64,000 nt of DNA. It comes from Ananas comosus (taxonomy: Eukaryota; Streptophyta; Magnoliopsida; Poales; Bromeliaceae). Positions 44,367 through 57,324 of the stretch are shown in pieces; position 1 is the stretch's first letter; every line of letters begins with the position of its first letter. The stretch spans positions 25,603-89,602 of the forward strand of contig NW_017893386.1 in the NCBI RefSeq assembly GCF_001540865.1. Direction: 5' to 3'. The notes under the pieces were generated by a model. It was given only the letters and a program-made list of their open reading frames with translations, did no database searches and was not told where the DNA came from. The position numbers were made by a program, and so were the translations under genes.

Positions 44367-44894
44367 TCATTCCGTCGAGATGAGAAACCTATCGAGCTTG
44401 GCCAAGGTGGGGCATTGTTGCATGTTGGACCAAGTGTATTTTTGATTAGACAACGGCAAGTCCAATACCGCGAGACTATTGATGAGATCAGAGAACATGG
44501 TCATGGCTTTGGAGCTCCAAGGCTTTCCTTTTCTTTCAGTTTGGTTCTTGGTGAAATTGAAATCTCTGCAAATTACCCAATTAGAAGAGCAGGTAGTGCT
44601 GAGGGAGAGGAGTTCGGAGCAAAACTCATCTTTGCCGACCCAAGTTGGAGGTCCGTAGACGTTCGTGATAAAGAAGGGTTTCCCACTCACAAGGTGAGTC
44701 AGGTAAAGAGTTAGCGAGTACTTACGCGCTAAAACCACATCGCACAAGAAGAATCTAGAACTCCAACAAGTAATTAAACCCCCAGAAGCCGCGGATGCGG
44801 GAACAAAAGGACACCTGTCGAAACTAGAGCCGCAACAAGAGCGGAGGAAAGACTGAGACACATAATCAACTTTGGATTCTTGGATACAAACCAC
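44367..44894 (-). pseudogene. LINE APE-like endonuclease domain
   Basis: VCIQESKVDYV, ITNVYGPPTW, ICRDFNF (normally GDFN; the glycine is Arg), and TWSNMQQCPTLAKLDRFLIS, ending at a TGA. The domain nicks target DNA to prime reverse transcription in active elements. Identical in sequence to the right-arm copy at 61182-61709. Confidence 0.87.
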
Positions 44895-45049
44895 AGAGCA
44901 GTAGTAATTAGAGATAATCGACCTAACACAACGATGCTTAGCCGGGTCGTTAAGACCGCGAACATTCTAACTCAAAATATTAAACATCAAAAGAGCGACA
45001 CACACAAAAGAGGACAACGTAAACACCAAGAGGGGCAGGGGGCTACGCG

Positions 45050-45337
45050 CTACGCACCCGCGCGTATGAACCTACGGAGCTCCGAGGCTTCGGCATCAGA
45101 GAGATCCACCCCGCACAGTAGACTCTTCGACTTGATTCTCTTCCTAGTCAGCTTGCACGCCTTAGTCCCAGGTCCCGGAGGCACGCCCTCGAGTAATCTG
45201 GCCTTCCTGCGCATAGCCCTGCAAAGAGTAGAGTCTGATTGCACGTTCAGGAGCCGCGTGCTAGATCTGAGCATACCCGAGGTGTCAAGGGAGGTAGGCA
45301 CAGCGTCCGCCTTCGAAGAATGAGAGTTTATAGGCAT
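45050..45337 (-). pseudogene. LINE upstream ORF segment
   Basis: 95 codons rich in Arg/Lys: RSSTRLLNVQSDSTLCRAMR, RKRIKSKSLLCGVDLSDAEA. It resembles the basic segment that precedes the endonuclease in plant LINEs. No longer ORF1 is present, so the element is 5'-truncated. Confidence 0.65.
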
Positions 45338-48300
45338 TCAAACAAAACCAGAGTTTGTAGGCATTCAAACGAAATCGAGGGAATAGCATTTCGTGCAGCC
45401 TACACGGTTCATACCTGTGAATCCGTTTAGCAATAAATTCAAGTATGGTACGAACTCGCAAGCACGAAGTCGAACCCCGTAGTAGAGTAAGGATATATCT
45501 AAGCTTAGTAGAGTAAGGATCAGCACGAATGTTTTGTTTTGTTTTATAAAACATTCGCTAGGATATATCTAAGCTTAGTAGTAGAGTAAGGATCAGCACT
45601 AATTACTAGAATGAGATGGATAAAGTATACATACAAAAATTTCTAGAAAAAGACCCCAAACACAGATTTTTCTTAAAGCTAATAATTATTTATACTACCA
45701 TATTGAATTGTGCTACCTAAACACTCGCCAGGGAAACATTGGGTACATTTTGGCGTCCGCATAACTATTTTACTAATATTTATGATGGATTAATTATTGT
45801 TGGACAATGACGATAAGGGGCGGCTTGGAACTGTATGCTGTAGGCCACGGGTGTATTTTGATTTATATATTTAAAAAAAAATTAAAAACTAAAACTATAT
45901 GGAATTTGCTCAAATTACAATTGATGGTCTAAATTTTTTTAAAAGAGGAACAAAAATAGCTTATTGATATAAAGTAGATCGATTTTTTTTTTTTTTTTTT
46001 TTTTTTGTGTAGCTCTAAAAAAAAAAAGAGAAAATTTTACTGCTTGAGAATTCACTTTGTTATCCTCTATAATTGGTTTTAATTTATCAAAAATAAAATC
46101 TCTTGAAAAAAAATTTATCAAGAATAAAGATGAAGCCAAAATTGGCTAAGCGATTCAACAAATATTGATAAAACTTCTGTAAGGAACTCCAAATGACACA
46201 ATATTGGAAGCGCCCTCAATTTGCTAGTACCTGTTAGTTTTATCTTCATCTAATAATTCATTAGATTTTTTTTTTAATATTCAAATTCAAAAGAAATTAA
46301 ATTTTAGAAAAAAAATTTATAACATTTGAACAAATATAAAAATGATATATGGCGATGAATTAAGACTACTTAGCGAGACGCATGTTATTGGGAGCTGCCA
46401 CTGAAGTGTTTTTCTAATAATTAATACTCTTTGATAAAGGGGTTCCCACGTGGACACGGGACCCGTCCTTCATTGAACAGTCCTCATAAATTTTGCCAGC
46501 CAAATCAACAAGAATATCACAAATCTTTTGTCAAATTAGTCATAGTTTATTAGCAAAACTAGTTAGCTAAATACATTAAAAAAAAAAAAAAAAACAAACT
46601 GACCGTCTCCTATAAATTACGATTCAAATGTTTATGTAACCAATTTAAGTTTTGAAACACAAATGATAAAAGTATAATTTCTATAGGATTTTGATAAAAT
46701 TTTTTTTTAAAACAAAAATTTGATGGAGGAAAAATAGGAGAAAATTACATCATTGCCATCGCCTTGTAATTGACACTTGGAGAGGCATTAGAGCAAATCC
46801 TTATCAGGGGGTTCGCCTATCAGTTTTTGCCCACCTGTTAGTTTTAAATTCTAACGGTGAAATTTTATTACACGGTTTTTAGGGTTAGTTACACATGTGC
46901 AAACCTTTTAGTTTGCACGTGTCTACTCAATAACTATTTTATAATATATAACCATTTGTATTTAAAACCATTCAATTTAAAGAAATAAAGAGGTCAAATT
47001 CGAATCGAGTAGAGAATTTAGCAAATACTCGATCTAACGAATTTATAATAAGTGGACCGGGTCAGAGCAGGATCGGAGCGAAAGGGTTACAATTGGATCC
47101 CAAACCTGGCCCCGTAAGGGGAAAGAATAATGTTTCCATCCAATTTATGCTGACCCAATCCTTTTTTATTTTTACATATTTATTTTTTTTTCCAAGTTCG
47201 ATGATAAAAGTTTTAGAGAACTTGGCTTAATTTATCCAAAAATGTGTATCGAGTTTTGGGTGATTAAATATGATACTTTTCTATCTTATATAAATAAGTA
47301 TAATATGTAGCGTTACATTGTACGCACAACTATTTGAATCATGTCAAATTTGGGCCGAGCATATGTTGATCCAACTAAGGCCGTAAATAATTTTATATTT
47401 TAAATAGTAGTTGGGTCTCTTTTGGGGGCCGAAAAGTATGATCCAATTCTGGTTATGGTTTGAATCAGCCTAGTGGCCCAATAGGCCTCGTGCAGTGTAT
47501 AGATCTCAGTGCCGAGTTCACCAATATTATATTAATAATATAGGTTATTTTCAAATACTCCTCAACTTTTATTTTTTTGGATGAGACTCCTTTAACTTTT
47601 TTAATGCTTTGTAATTGAATAATTGAACTATTCAAGTTACTTTAGTTGAAAATTGCATTAAAATTCATAGTTCTATTAATAATGATCGTTAATTAGTTTA
47701 GCTTTATTTGCTATTAAGAGGTTTAAATTGTTAAATTTGATGAAATCTTCAATTTTTCTTTTTAAACGAAAATTACTAAGTTCTGAAATATTGAAAGTTA
47801 AAGGGGTCTGATTTGAAAAGTTTAATGCTGAGACGGCCATTTCAATATGGCTTAGCTTATAGCTGAGGAGGTCTCTATATATTTTTACCTTTATTTTTAG
47901 GTGAATAAAATAAAATAATTATTCTTCTCTAAAAGCTTTGGTTTTGGAGCCAAGCAACTTGAAATCTGCTAATATGCAAGGTAATACATTGGCTACATGT
48001 TAATTAATAGGCAACACAAAATCTGCTAGTTTGAAACGGTCCCCTCAACATTTATTTCTTTGATTAAAACCGTTAACTTTTTGATATTTGTAAATTCATC
48101 AATTTTGATTCAAGGGAAACTTGAAGATTTTATCAAATTCATCAGTAATTTTATAAAATTTGATGACTTCAATTATTATTTAGTAAAATTAAGTTAGATA
48201 AATTAACAATTAATAGCTAATAAAGTCATCAAATTTAGATGAGAGTAAGAATGCAAACAAGGGAAATTAAAAGTTGAGGGGGACTCACTTCAAAAAATAA

Positions 48301-48740
48301 AAGCTGATAGGCCAATTTTAGTGATGTAAAAATATATAGAATGTACTTGAATAACTTTGGCTTTTTTAAAAGAAATTTAGCTGTCCAACCATTTAAAGTT
48401 TTAATTTTGGCACACAACATTTCAACTTATTTGATTTGAGCTCTTTAATAATTTTTTTGGAAAAAATATATAGATACGTTGTTTATTATTTTAATAAAAT
48501 TGTAGGAGAATAAATTAAGCAAAAATGTGCTAATCATGTACATAAAAATAAACGACATATTTAAATTTGTAAGCATAAAAATAATTAAGCAGCTCAAAAT
48601 AAATAATTTAAAAGATGAGATAATATAGAATTAATATTTTTAAATATTAGACGGGTGAATCGACATGGCGCGTTGAACTTTGGAGAAAGACCAAGAGATA
48701 GACGAGGGGGGGGTGCCCTCCATACATTTTTGACCTAAGA
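45336..48740. other. Gene-free spacer DNA in the left arm (mirror 57333-60740)
   Basis: AT-rich, with long A and T homopolymers near 45983-46030, no coding exon found. GTGCAAACCTTTTAGTTTGCACGTG at about 46906-46930 is a short hairpin containing a CACGTG G-box. Confidence 0.6.
45478..45605. repeat. Direct repeat with intervening hairpin (mirror 60471-60598)
   Basis: AGGATATATCTAAGCTTAGT and AGAGTAAGGATCAGCAC occur twice (about 45489-45528 and 45561-45598). Between them CGAATGTTTT pairs with AAAACATTCG around TTTGTTTTAT (45528-45557). Confidence 0.75.
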
Positions 48741-48748
48741 AATGAAAA

Positions 48749-48890
48749 CTACTTATTAGGGTAGACGGTGAAGAAGGTTTGTACGATGGTGAAAAAAAGA
48801 GCGGCGACTGCTCCCAAGAAAGAAAGGAAGGACCATCGGTTGCCGAAATAGTCCCTCACCAGCGTCACCCTCAACTTGGGCCAAGGGGAA
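48749..48890 (-). pseudogene. DUF247 C-terminal remnant, left arm
   Basis: 46 codons plus stop: SPWPKLRVTLVRDYFGNRWS, FLSFLGAVAALFFTIVQTFF, ending TVYPNK. It matches the C-terminal helix of genes A and B (SPWPSWRAKLVRDYFSNPWA). The rest of the gene is missing: at 48890 the remnant joins directly to DUF247 upstream-flank repeat (ATCATGCGTAAAAGTGATAT), so a deletion fused the 3' end to the promoter side. Confidence 0.87.
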
Positions 48891-51800
48891 ATCATGCGTA
48901 AAAGTGATATCTGTATTTGTACTATTTTAATATTTGTGAGTTTGAGAGGTAGGTCACCTACATCGATACTATTTTAATAAATGCGTGTTGTATAGTCAGC
49001 CCTGTCTTGTTTCGTCGAGAAGAAATCAGAACAGGTTTGATTTTTTTAAAAAAATATTTAGGTTTGAGAGTGTTTTGCACATTTCACCTGTCTATCCATC
49101 CTATCATCTATTATCTTCTCATCTTATTTGTAGTAGTCAACGCCATATGGTGCCGTCATCTTATCATATGTAACTGGCACATAAAAAAGTTGATAAAAAC
49201 ATACAAAGCTTATATTGTTTTAAATCAATTATTTAATTTTTAAAAATTTTAATTTTATTATCTAATTTTTCAATTTGTTTGATTTAAATTAGCCAATAAT
49301 ATTTTAACTTCAAAATTAAAATTTATTATTTAATTTAATAAATTTATAGTTGCGAAAATTATATAAAATACACTACTTAAATCTATTAAAATTATTGATG
49401 TATTCATATTTTAAAATTAAAATATCGTCGATTGACTCAAACAAATCAATATTATTAAATAGAGAAATTAAAATTTTGAAAAATGGAATAGGCAATTCAA
49501 AATATTTTGCAGTTTAGAAAATTTATATAAACTTTTTTCTAAAAAAATTAAGAAAAATGTCTCCTTACAAGAACCTTGTTATTGCTCAATCCTTTTGTTA
49601 ACAGCGATCGGGACAACTAATAATATCGGATGGTTACATCCTGAAAAAGATCGCTGACTCCTCGGCGCATCGAAGACCTCTCAACGACACCGTTTGGTAG
49701 GTTTGTTTTAGAAATATTTAAAAGGCTACGTTACAAAAGAACACTTTTATAAGTACTTTTTTTACTTTTCCTTCCTAACGTTTAAAAAACTGTATTTTAC
49801 TGCCTCAATATTTTAGGTTGTTACATTTAACCTCCTTTTCCGTCAGCCTTCTATTTTTTATAATTTATATAAAAAGTAATTTGCAAAGAAATAAAAATAT
49901 ATTAAAAATTAATTTTTTTCTTATAGAAGAAATAAGGATAATTAGGTTATTTTGTTCATCTCATTAACGCCGTATTCTTTTGAAAATATTTCTGAAATTT
50001 TAAGGGGGTAAAATATGGATTTTTTTAAAGTTAATAAGGAAAAGTGGAAAAACAAATATTTATAAGGAGGTTTTAGCCGAATTTTTTGGGTTCTAACATT
50101 TTCATCTGTTTCACCCTAAATTGATTAAATTTTGATTGTAGATAAGGCTTCTTTTTTTCTTTTTGCTATTAGTTGCTTCCTCTGTGATAGTAACGTTTGA
50201 TAATAGAAATAACCCGGTATAACTAAAACCAATTGAAGAATTAATACCGTGTATCACACATAAAAAAGACACCTATATTTATTCTATATAAATAATTGTG
50301 AGTTCGAAAGATAGGTCACCTAGCTACATCTATACTATTTTAATAATTGTGAGTTTGAGCTGTAGGCTATCTATATCTATATTAATTTAATAATTGTGAG
50401 TTTGAGAGATAGATTAGTCGGCCCTTTTTTGTTCTGTCGAGAATAAATCCCAATCGTTTGATTTTTAAGATTTAAGACCTGTTTGTATATTTCATCTATT
50501 TATCCACTCTATCATCTATTATTATCTCCTCATCTTATATGTAAGTCAATTTTAAAAATTAAATATTAAATAGTTTTAAATTTTTAAATTCATTTATTTA
50601 AATTTGTGTTGTAGGGAATTAATTCCTCCCTTAGCTTAATTAGGATCCGCGTAGGAGGAAAAATTCTAGAATGCAACGGATATATTAGTGACGTGGCGTA
50701 ACAAACCAATCAAATTAATCCTTTTAAGAATATATGTCCCATCATGATTGTAAAAAAATATTTGTATTATACTTTTGTTTGAAAAGAAGGAATGTGATTG
50801 GCTTGTTATTGATGACGTGGTGCAAGTGTGACAGTGTAGAATTTCTCGCGTAGGAGAGCTCCCAACATCCGGTCTAGGTTTCGATGGGCGCGGAGTCAAC
50901 GATCGTTTTCGGTCTTTACTACATAATCCAAGGGGCCGTTCTCACAATCAATGTCACAATGTGATTCACATACTTTTGTCTCTGTTGCGTCATTAATTTG
51001 TTATTATTCTAGTAATCAACACCTCGTCACGCCATTGTCATCCTCGTACATAATCCGCACACAAAAAATAGATTAAAACATATAAAATTTACGCCATTTT
51101 TGATTCGATTATTTATTTTTTTAAAATTTTAATTTTATTATTTAATTTTTTAGTTTGTTTGATTTGAATTAGCCAATAATATTTTAATTTCAAAATTTAA
51201 GTTTATTTTTAATTTAATAAATTTATAGTTGTGATAATTGTACATTTGTATAAAGTATACTGGCTAGCTAAATTTATTGAGATAAATAACATATTCATAT
51301 TTTAAAATTAAGATATCATTAGTTGACTCAAATCAAACAAATTAAAAAGTTTAGATAATGAAATTAAAATTTGAAAGGTTGGATAAGCAATTCAAAATAT
51401 TTTATAGTTTAGATAAATTTTATATAATTTTATCTTAAAAATATTAAAGAATAATGTCTCCTTGCAAGAAACCTTGTTATTGCTCCTTTTGTCCATAGCG
51501 ATTGGGACAGCTATTAATATAGGATGGTTACATACTTGTATCCCGAAAAAGATTGCTGACTCCTTGGCGCATCGAAGATCTCTCAACTAATCCTTTTGGT
51601 GGGTCCATTTTAAAAATACTTAGAAAGTCAAATTCTTTTTGGTTCGAAACTTTTCACCGGTTTCATTCTAAATTGATTAAATTTTGGTGGTAGATAAGGC
51701 ATTTTTTTCTTTGCTTTTGATTGCTGTGATAGTAATATTTGATAGTAGAAATAATTCGATATGACTAAAACCAGTTGAAGAATATCTTGTATCACGCGTA

Positions 51801-52680
51801 AAAGAGATATCTATATTTGTACTATTTTAATAATTGTGAGTTTGAGAGGTAGGTCATCTACATCTGTACTATTTTAATAAATATGCGTTGTAGAGCGATC
51901 AGCCCTTTTTTGATCTGTCGAGAAAAAATCATAACAGTTTTGAAGTTTTTTTTTTTATTTTTTATTTTAGATTTGAGAGCGTTTTGCACATTTCACCTAT
52001 CTATTCACCTTATCATCTATTATCTTCTCATCTTATTTGTAGTAGTCAACACCACATGGTACCATCGTCGTCTTCATAAGTAATTGGCACATAAAAAAAT
52101 TGCTAAAAACATACAAAGGTTATATCATTTTAAATCAGTTATTTAATCTTTAAAAATTTTAATTTTACTATTCAATCTTTCAGTTTATTTGATTTAAGTT
52201 AGCCAATAATACTTTAACTTCAAAACTTTAAGTTTATTTTTTAATTTAATAAATTTATAATTGTGTGAATTGTATAAAATTATCTAAATCTATTAGAATT
52301 AACGTTGTATTCATATTTTAAAATTCAAGTGCTGTTGATCGACTCAAAACAAACTAACAATATTAAATAGCGAAATTAAAATTTTGAAAGATGGAATCGG
52401 CAATTCAAAATATTTTATAGTTTAGAAAAATTATATTAGTTTTTGTCTAGAAAAAAATTGAAGAAAAATGTCTCCCGACAAGAACCTTGTTATTGCTCCT
52501 TTTGTCGACAGCAATGGGGACAACTAAAAATATAGGATGGTTACAACCTGAAAAAGATCGCAGACTCCGAGTAATATAGGATGGTTGCATTCCGAAAATG
52601 ATAGCTGACTCCTCGGCACATGGAAGACCTCTCAACATGTCCGTTTGGCAAATTTGTTTTAGAAATACTTAAAAGGCTTT
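48891..52680. repeat. Tandem DUF247 upstream-flank units, left arm
   Basis: At least three partial units: 48891-49700, 50100-50560 and 51650-52680. Each has blocks such as GAGAGGTAGGTCACCTACAT, TTGTAGTAGTCAACGCC, AGAACCTTGTTATTGCTC and GATCGCTGACTCCTCGGCGC. 50590-51060 is separate, containing GTGACGTGGCGTAACAAACC and TGATGACGTGGTGCAAGTG. No intact gene remains. Confidence 0.65.
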
Positions 52681-52869
52681 ACAGAATTTTTTTTATTTTA
52701 TAAATAGCTATTTTTTTTACTTCTTCTCTTTAATTTTCAAAAAGTTGTATTTTATAGTCTCAACATTTCAAGTTGTTGTATTTAGCTTTCTTCCGTCAGG
52801 GTTACATCATTATTATGTCAATTTCTTATAATTTATATTGAAAATAACCTTCAAAATGATAAAAATATA

Positions 52870-53203
52870 AAAGAAATATAAACAAATAATAACAAAAAAA
52901 AAAGAATGGAAAATGAAATAAAAAAAAAAAAAAAAACCGAAGACTCAAGTCGACAATACTATTGATTCACATTTACTAGCTTTTTATTCTAAATATCCTC
53001 TCAAAACTACAACGGAGGAAATATAAAATATAAAAATAGCATAAACTAGTATAACAAGATAAACAAAATTTTTTTATTTTTAATTAATATAAAATATGAT
53101 CATAATATAATAAATAAAAAATAATAATTCAGAAAAATAATAAAAAAAGAAAAAAAAATAATACTATCATAAAATTTCTACAAGAAAAAAAAATAACTTT
53201 TAA
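52870..53203. other. Palindrome spacer (334 bp)
   Basis: Not palindromic and extremely A-rich. About 52940-53000 resembles a decayed SINE 3' half (ATTGATTCACATTTACTAGCTTTTTATTCTAAAT). The right end (about 53160-53203, read on the minus strand: TTAAAAGTTATTTTTTTTTC, TTGTAG) matches the sequence that follows the same motif in the paralogous unit at 49905-49930. The right arm therefore runs naturally into the spacer, and the true joint is at 52869/52870. Confidence 0.8.
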
Positions 53204-53392
53204 TATATTTTTATCATTTTGAAGGTTATTTTCAATATAAATTATAAGAAATTGACATAATAATGATGTAACCCTGACGGAAGAAAGCTAAATACAACAA
53301 CTTGAAATGTTGAGACTATAAAATACAACTTTTTGAAAATTAAAGAGAAGAAGTAAAAAAAATAGCTATTTATAAAATAAAAAAAATTCTGT

Positions 53393-56300
53393 AAAGCCTT
53401 TTAAGTATTTCTAAAACAAATTTGCCAAACGGACATGTTGAGAGGTCTTCCATGTGCCGAGGAGTCAGCTATCATTTTCGGAATGCAACCATCCTATATT
53501 ACTCGGAGTCTGCGATCTTTTTCAGGTTGTAACCATCCTATATTTTTAGTTGTCCCCATTGCTGTCGACAAAAGGAGCAATAACAAGGTTCTTGTCGGGA
53601 GACATTTTTCTTCAATTTTTTTCTAGACAAAAACTAATATAATTTTTCTAAACTATAAAATATTTTGAATTGCCGATTCCATCTTTCAAAATTTTAATTT
53701 CGCTATTTAATATTGTTAGTTTGTTTTGAGTCGATCAACAGCACTTGAATTTTAAAATATGAATACAACGTTAATTCTAATAGATTTAGATAATTTTATA
53801 CAATTCACACAATTATAAATTTATTAAATTAAAAAATAAACTTAAAGTTTTGAAGTTAAAGTATTATTGGCTAACTTAAATCAAATAAACTGAAAGATTG
53901 AATAGTAAAATTAAAATTTTTAAAGATTAAATAACTGATTTAAAATGATATAACCTTTGTATGTTTTTAGCAATTTTTTTATGTGCCAATTACTTATGAA
54001 GACGACGATGGTACCATGTGGTGTTGACTACTACAAATAAGATGAGAAGATAATAGATGATAAGGTGAATAGATAGGTGAAATGTGCAAAACGCTCTCAA
54101 ATCTAAAATAAAAAATAAAAAAAAAAACTTCAAAACTGTTATGATTTTTTCTCGACAGATCAAAAAAGGGCTGATCGCTCTACAACGCATATTTATTAAA
54201 ATAGTACAGATGTAGATGACCTACCTCTCAAACTCACAATTATTAAAATAGTACAAATATAGATATCTCTTTTACGCGTGATACAAGATATTCTTCAACT
54301 GGTTTTAGTCATATCGAATTATTTCTACTATCAAATATTACTATCACAGCAATCAAAAGCAAAGAAAAAAATGCCTTATCTACCACCAAAATTTAATCAA
54401 TTTAGAATGAAACCGGTGAAAAGTTTCGAACCAAAAAGAATTTGACTTTCTAAGTATTTTTAAAATGGACCCACCAAAAGGATTAGTTGAGAGATCTTCG
54501 ATGCGCCAAGGAGTCAGCAATCTTTTTCGGGATACAAGTATGTAACCATCCTATATTAATAGCTGTCCCAATCGCTATGGACAAAAGGAGCAATAACAAG
54601 GTTTCTTGCAAGGAGACATTATTCTTTAATATTTTTAAGATAAAATTATATAAAATTTATCTAAACTATAAAATATTTTGAATTGCTTATCCAACCTTTC
54701 AAATTTTAATTTCATTATCTAAACTTTTTAATTTGTTTGATTTGAGTCAACTAATGATATCTTAATTTTAAAATATGAATATGTTATTTATCTCAATAAA
54801 TTTAGCTAGCCAGTATACTTTATACAAATGTACAATTATCACAACTATAAATTTATTAAATTAAAAATAAACTTAAATTTTGAAATTAAAATATTATTGG
54901 CTAATTCAAATCAAACAAACTAAAAAATTAAATAATAAAATTAAAATTTTAAAAAAATAAATAATCGAATCAAAAATGGCGTAAATTTTATATGTTTTAA
55001 TCTATTTTTTGTGTGCGGATTATGTACGAGGATGACAATGGCGTGACGAGGTGTTGATTACTAGAATAATAACAAATTAATGACGCAACAGAGACAAAAG
55101 TATGTGAATCACATTGTGACATTGATTGTGAGAACGGCCCCTTGGATTATGTAGTAAAGACCGAAAACGATCGTTGACTCCGCGCCCATCGAAACCTAGA
55201 CCGGATGTTGGGAGCTCTCCTACGCGAGAAATTCTACACTGTCACACTTGCACCACGTCATCAATAACAAGCCAATCACATTCCTTCTTTTCAAACAAAA
55301 GTATAATACAAATATTTTTTTACAATCATGATGGGACATATATTCTTAAAAGGATTAATTTGATTGGTTTGTTACGCCACGTCACTAATATATCCGTTGC
55401 ATTCTAGAATTTTTCCTCCTACGCGGATCCTAATTAAGCTAAGGGAGGAATTAATTCCCTACAACACAAATTTAAATAAATGAATTTAAAAATTTAAAAC
55501 TATTTAATATTTAATTTTTAAAATTGACTTACATATAAGATGAGGAGATAATAATAGATGATAGAGTGGATAAATAGATGAAATATACAAACAGGTCTTA
55601 AATCTTAAAAATCAAACGATTGGGATTTATTCTCGACAGAACAAAAAAGGGCCGACTAATCTATCTCTCAAACTCACAATTATTAAATTAATATAGATAT
55701 AGATAGCCTACAGCTCAAACTCACAATTATTAAAATAGTATAGATGTAGCTAGGTGACCTATCTTTCGAACTCACAATTATTTATATAGAATAAATATAG
55801 GTGTCTTTTTTATGTGTGATACACGGTATTAATTCTTCAATTGGTTTTAGTTATACCGGGTTATTTCTATTATCAAACGTTACTATCACAGAGGAAGCAA
55901 CTAATAGCAAAAAGAAAAAAAGAAGCCTTATCTACAATCAAAATTTAATCAATTTAGGGTGAAACAGATGAAAATGTTAGAACCCAAAAAATTCGGCTAA
56001 AACCTCCTTATAAATATTTGTTTTTCCACTTTTCCTTATTAACTTTAAAAAAATCCATATTTTACCCCCTTAAAATTTCAGAAATATTTTCAAAAGAATA
56101 CGGCGTTAATGAGATGAACAAAATAACCTAATTATCCTTATTTCTTCTATAAGAAAAAAATTAATTTTTAATATATTTTTATTTCTTTGCAAATTACTTT
56201 TTATATAAATTATAAAAAATAGAAGGCTGACGGAAAAGGAGGTTAAATGTAACAACCTAAAATATTGAGGCAGTAAAATACAGTTTTTTAAACGTTAGGA

Positions 56301-57182
56301 AGGAAAAGTAAAAAAAGTACTTATAAAAGTGTTCTTTTGTAACGTAGCCTTTTAAATATTTCTAAAACAAACCTACCAAACGGTGTCGTTGAGAGGTCTT
56401 CGATGCGCCGAGGAGTCAGCGATCTTTTTCAGGATGTAACCATCCGATATTATTAGTTGTCCCGATCGCTGTTAACAAAAGGATTGAGCAATAACAAGGT
56501 TCTTGTAAGGAGACATTTTTCTTAATTTTTTTAGAAAAAAGTTTATATAAATTTTCTAAACTGCAAAATATTTTGAATTGCCTATTCCATTTTTCAAAAT
56601 TTTAATTTCTCTATTTAATAATATTGATTTGTTTGAGTCAATCGACGATATTTTAATTTTAAAATATGAATACATCAATAATTTTAATAGATTTAAGTAG
56701 TGTATTTTATATAATTTTCGCAACTATAAATTTATTAAATTAAATAATAAATTTTAATTTTGAAGTTAAAATATTATTGGCTAATTTAAATCAAACAAAT
56801 TGAAAAATTAGATAATAAAATTAAAATTTTTAAAAATTAAATAATTGATTTAAAACAATATAAGCTTTGTATGTTTTTATCAACTTTTTTATGTGCCAGT
56901 TACATATGATAAGATGACGGCACCATATGGCGTTGACTACTACAAATAAGATGAGAAGATAATAGATGATAGGATGGATAGACAGGTGAAATGTGCAAAA
57001 CACTCTCAAACCTAAATATTTTTTTAAAAAAATCAAACCTGTTCTGATTTCTTCTCGACGAAACAAGACAGGGCTGACTATACAACACGCATTTATTAAA
57101 ATAGTATCGATGTAGGTGACCTACCTCTCAAACTCACAAATATTAAAATAGTACAAATACAGATATCACTTTTACGCATGAT
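53393..57182. repeat. Tandem DUF247 upstream-flank units, right arm
   Basis: Mirror image of 48891-52680. I found no difference from the left arm in this part by comparing translated frames and spot-checked sequence. Confidence 0.65.
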
Positions 57183-57324
57183 TTCCCCTTGGCCCAAGTT
57201 GAGGGTGACGCTGGTGAGGGACTATTTCGGCAACCGATGGTCCTTCCTTTCTTTCTTGGGAGCAGTCGCCGCTCTTTTTTTCACCATCGTACAAACCTTC
57301 TTCACCGTCTACCCTAATAAGTAG
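57183..57324 (+). pseudogene. DUF247 C-terminal remnant, right arm
   Basis: Same 46-codon remnant as 48749-48890, on the plus strand, ending at TAG 57322-57324. The same deletion junction is present. Confidence 0.87.

Larger units (their letters stand above)
41207..45335 (-). mobile_element. LINE (plant L1-type), full coding order but broken, left palindrome arm
   Basis: Minus strand: poly-A (poly-T up to 41219), 3' tail with hairpin AGGTAGC-TC-GCTACCT, zinc-binding C-terminal domain (41405-42022), RT thumb region (42161-42673), RT core (42754-43622), a linker, endonuclease (44367-44894) and upstream ORF piece (45050-45337). Multiple frameshifts and stops make it inactive. The 5' end falls near 45335, where similarity to LINE coding ends. 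Confidence 0.88.
42076..52869 (+). repeat. Giant palindrome, left arm
   Basis: Every base from 52869 back to 42076 has its reverse complement at 53204-64000, apart from six substitutions and small homopolymer length changes that I could find. Paired coordinates sum to 106073 near the axis and 106076 outside about 46.1 kb. The left limit is set only by the window end; the arm may extend further left. Confidence 0.97.

Noticed and set aside
50666..50899. 77-codon frame and its mirror at 55174-55407
   Set aside because: No recognisable domain, AT-driven composition, and no splice or promoter context; probably chance.
51392..52638. Small frames in the DUF247 flank units (and mirrors)
   Set aside because: They recur only because the flank repeat and the palindrome are repeated; no domain is seen.
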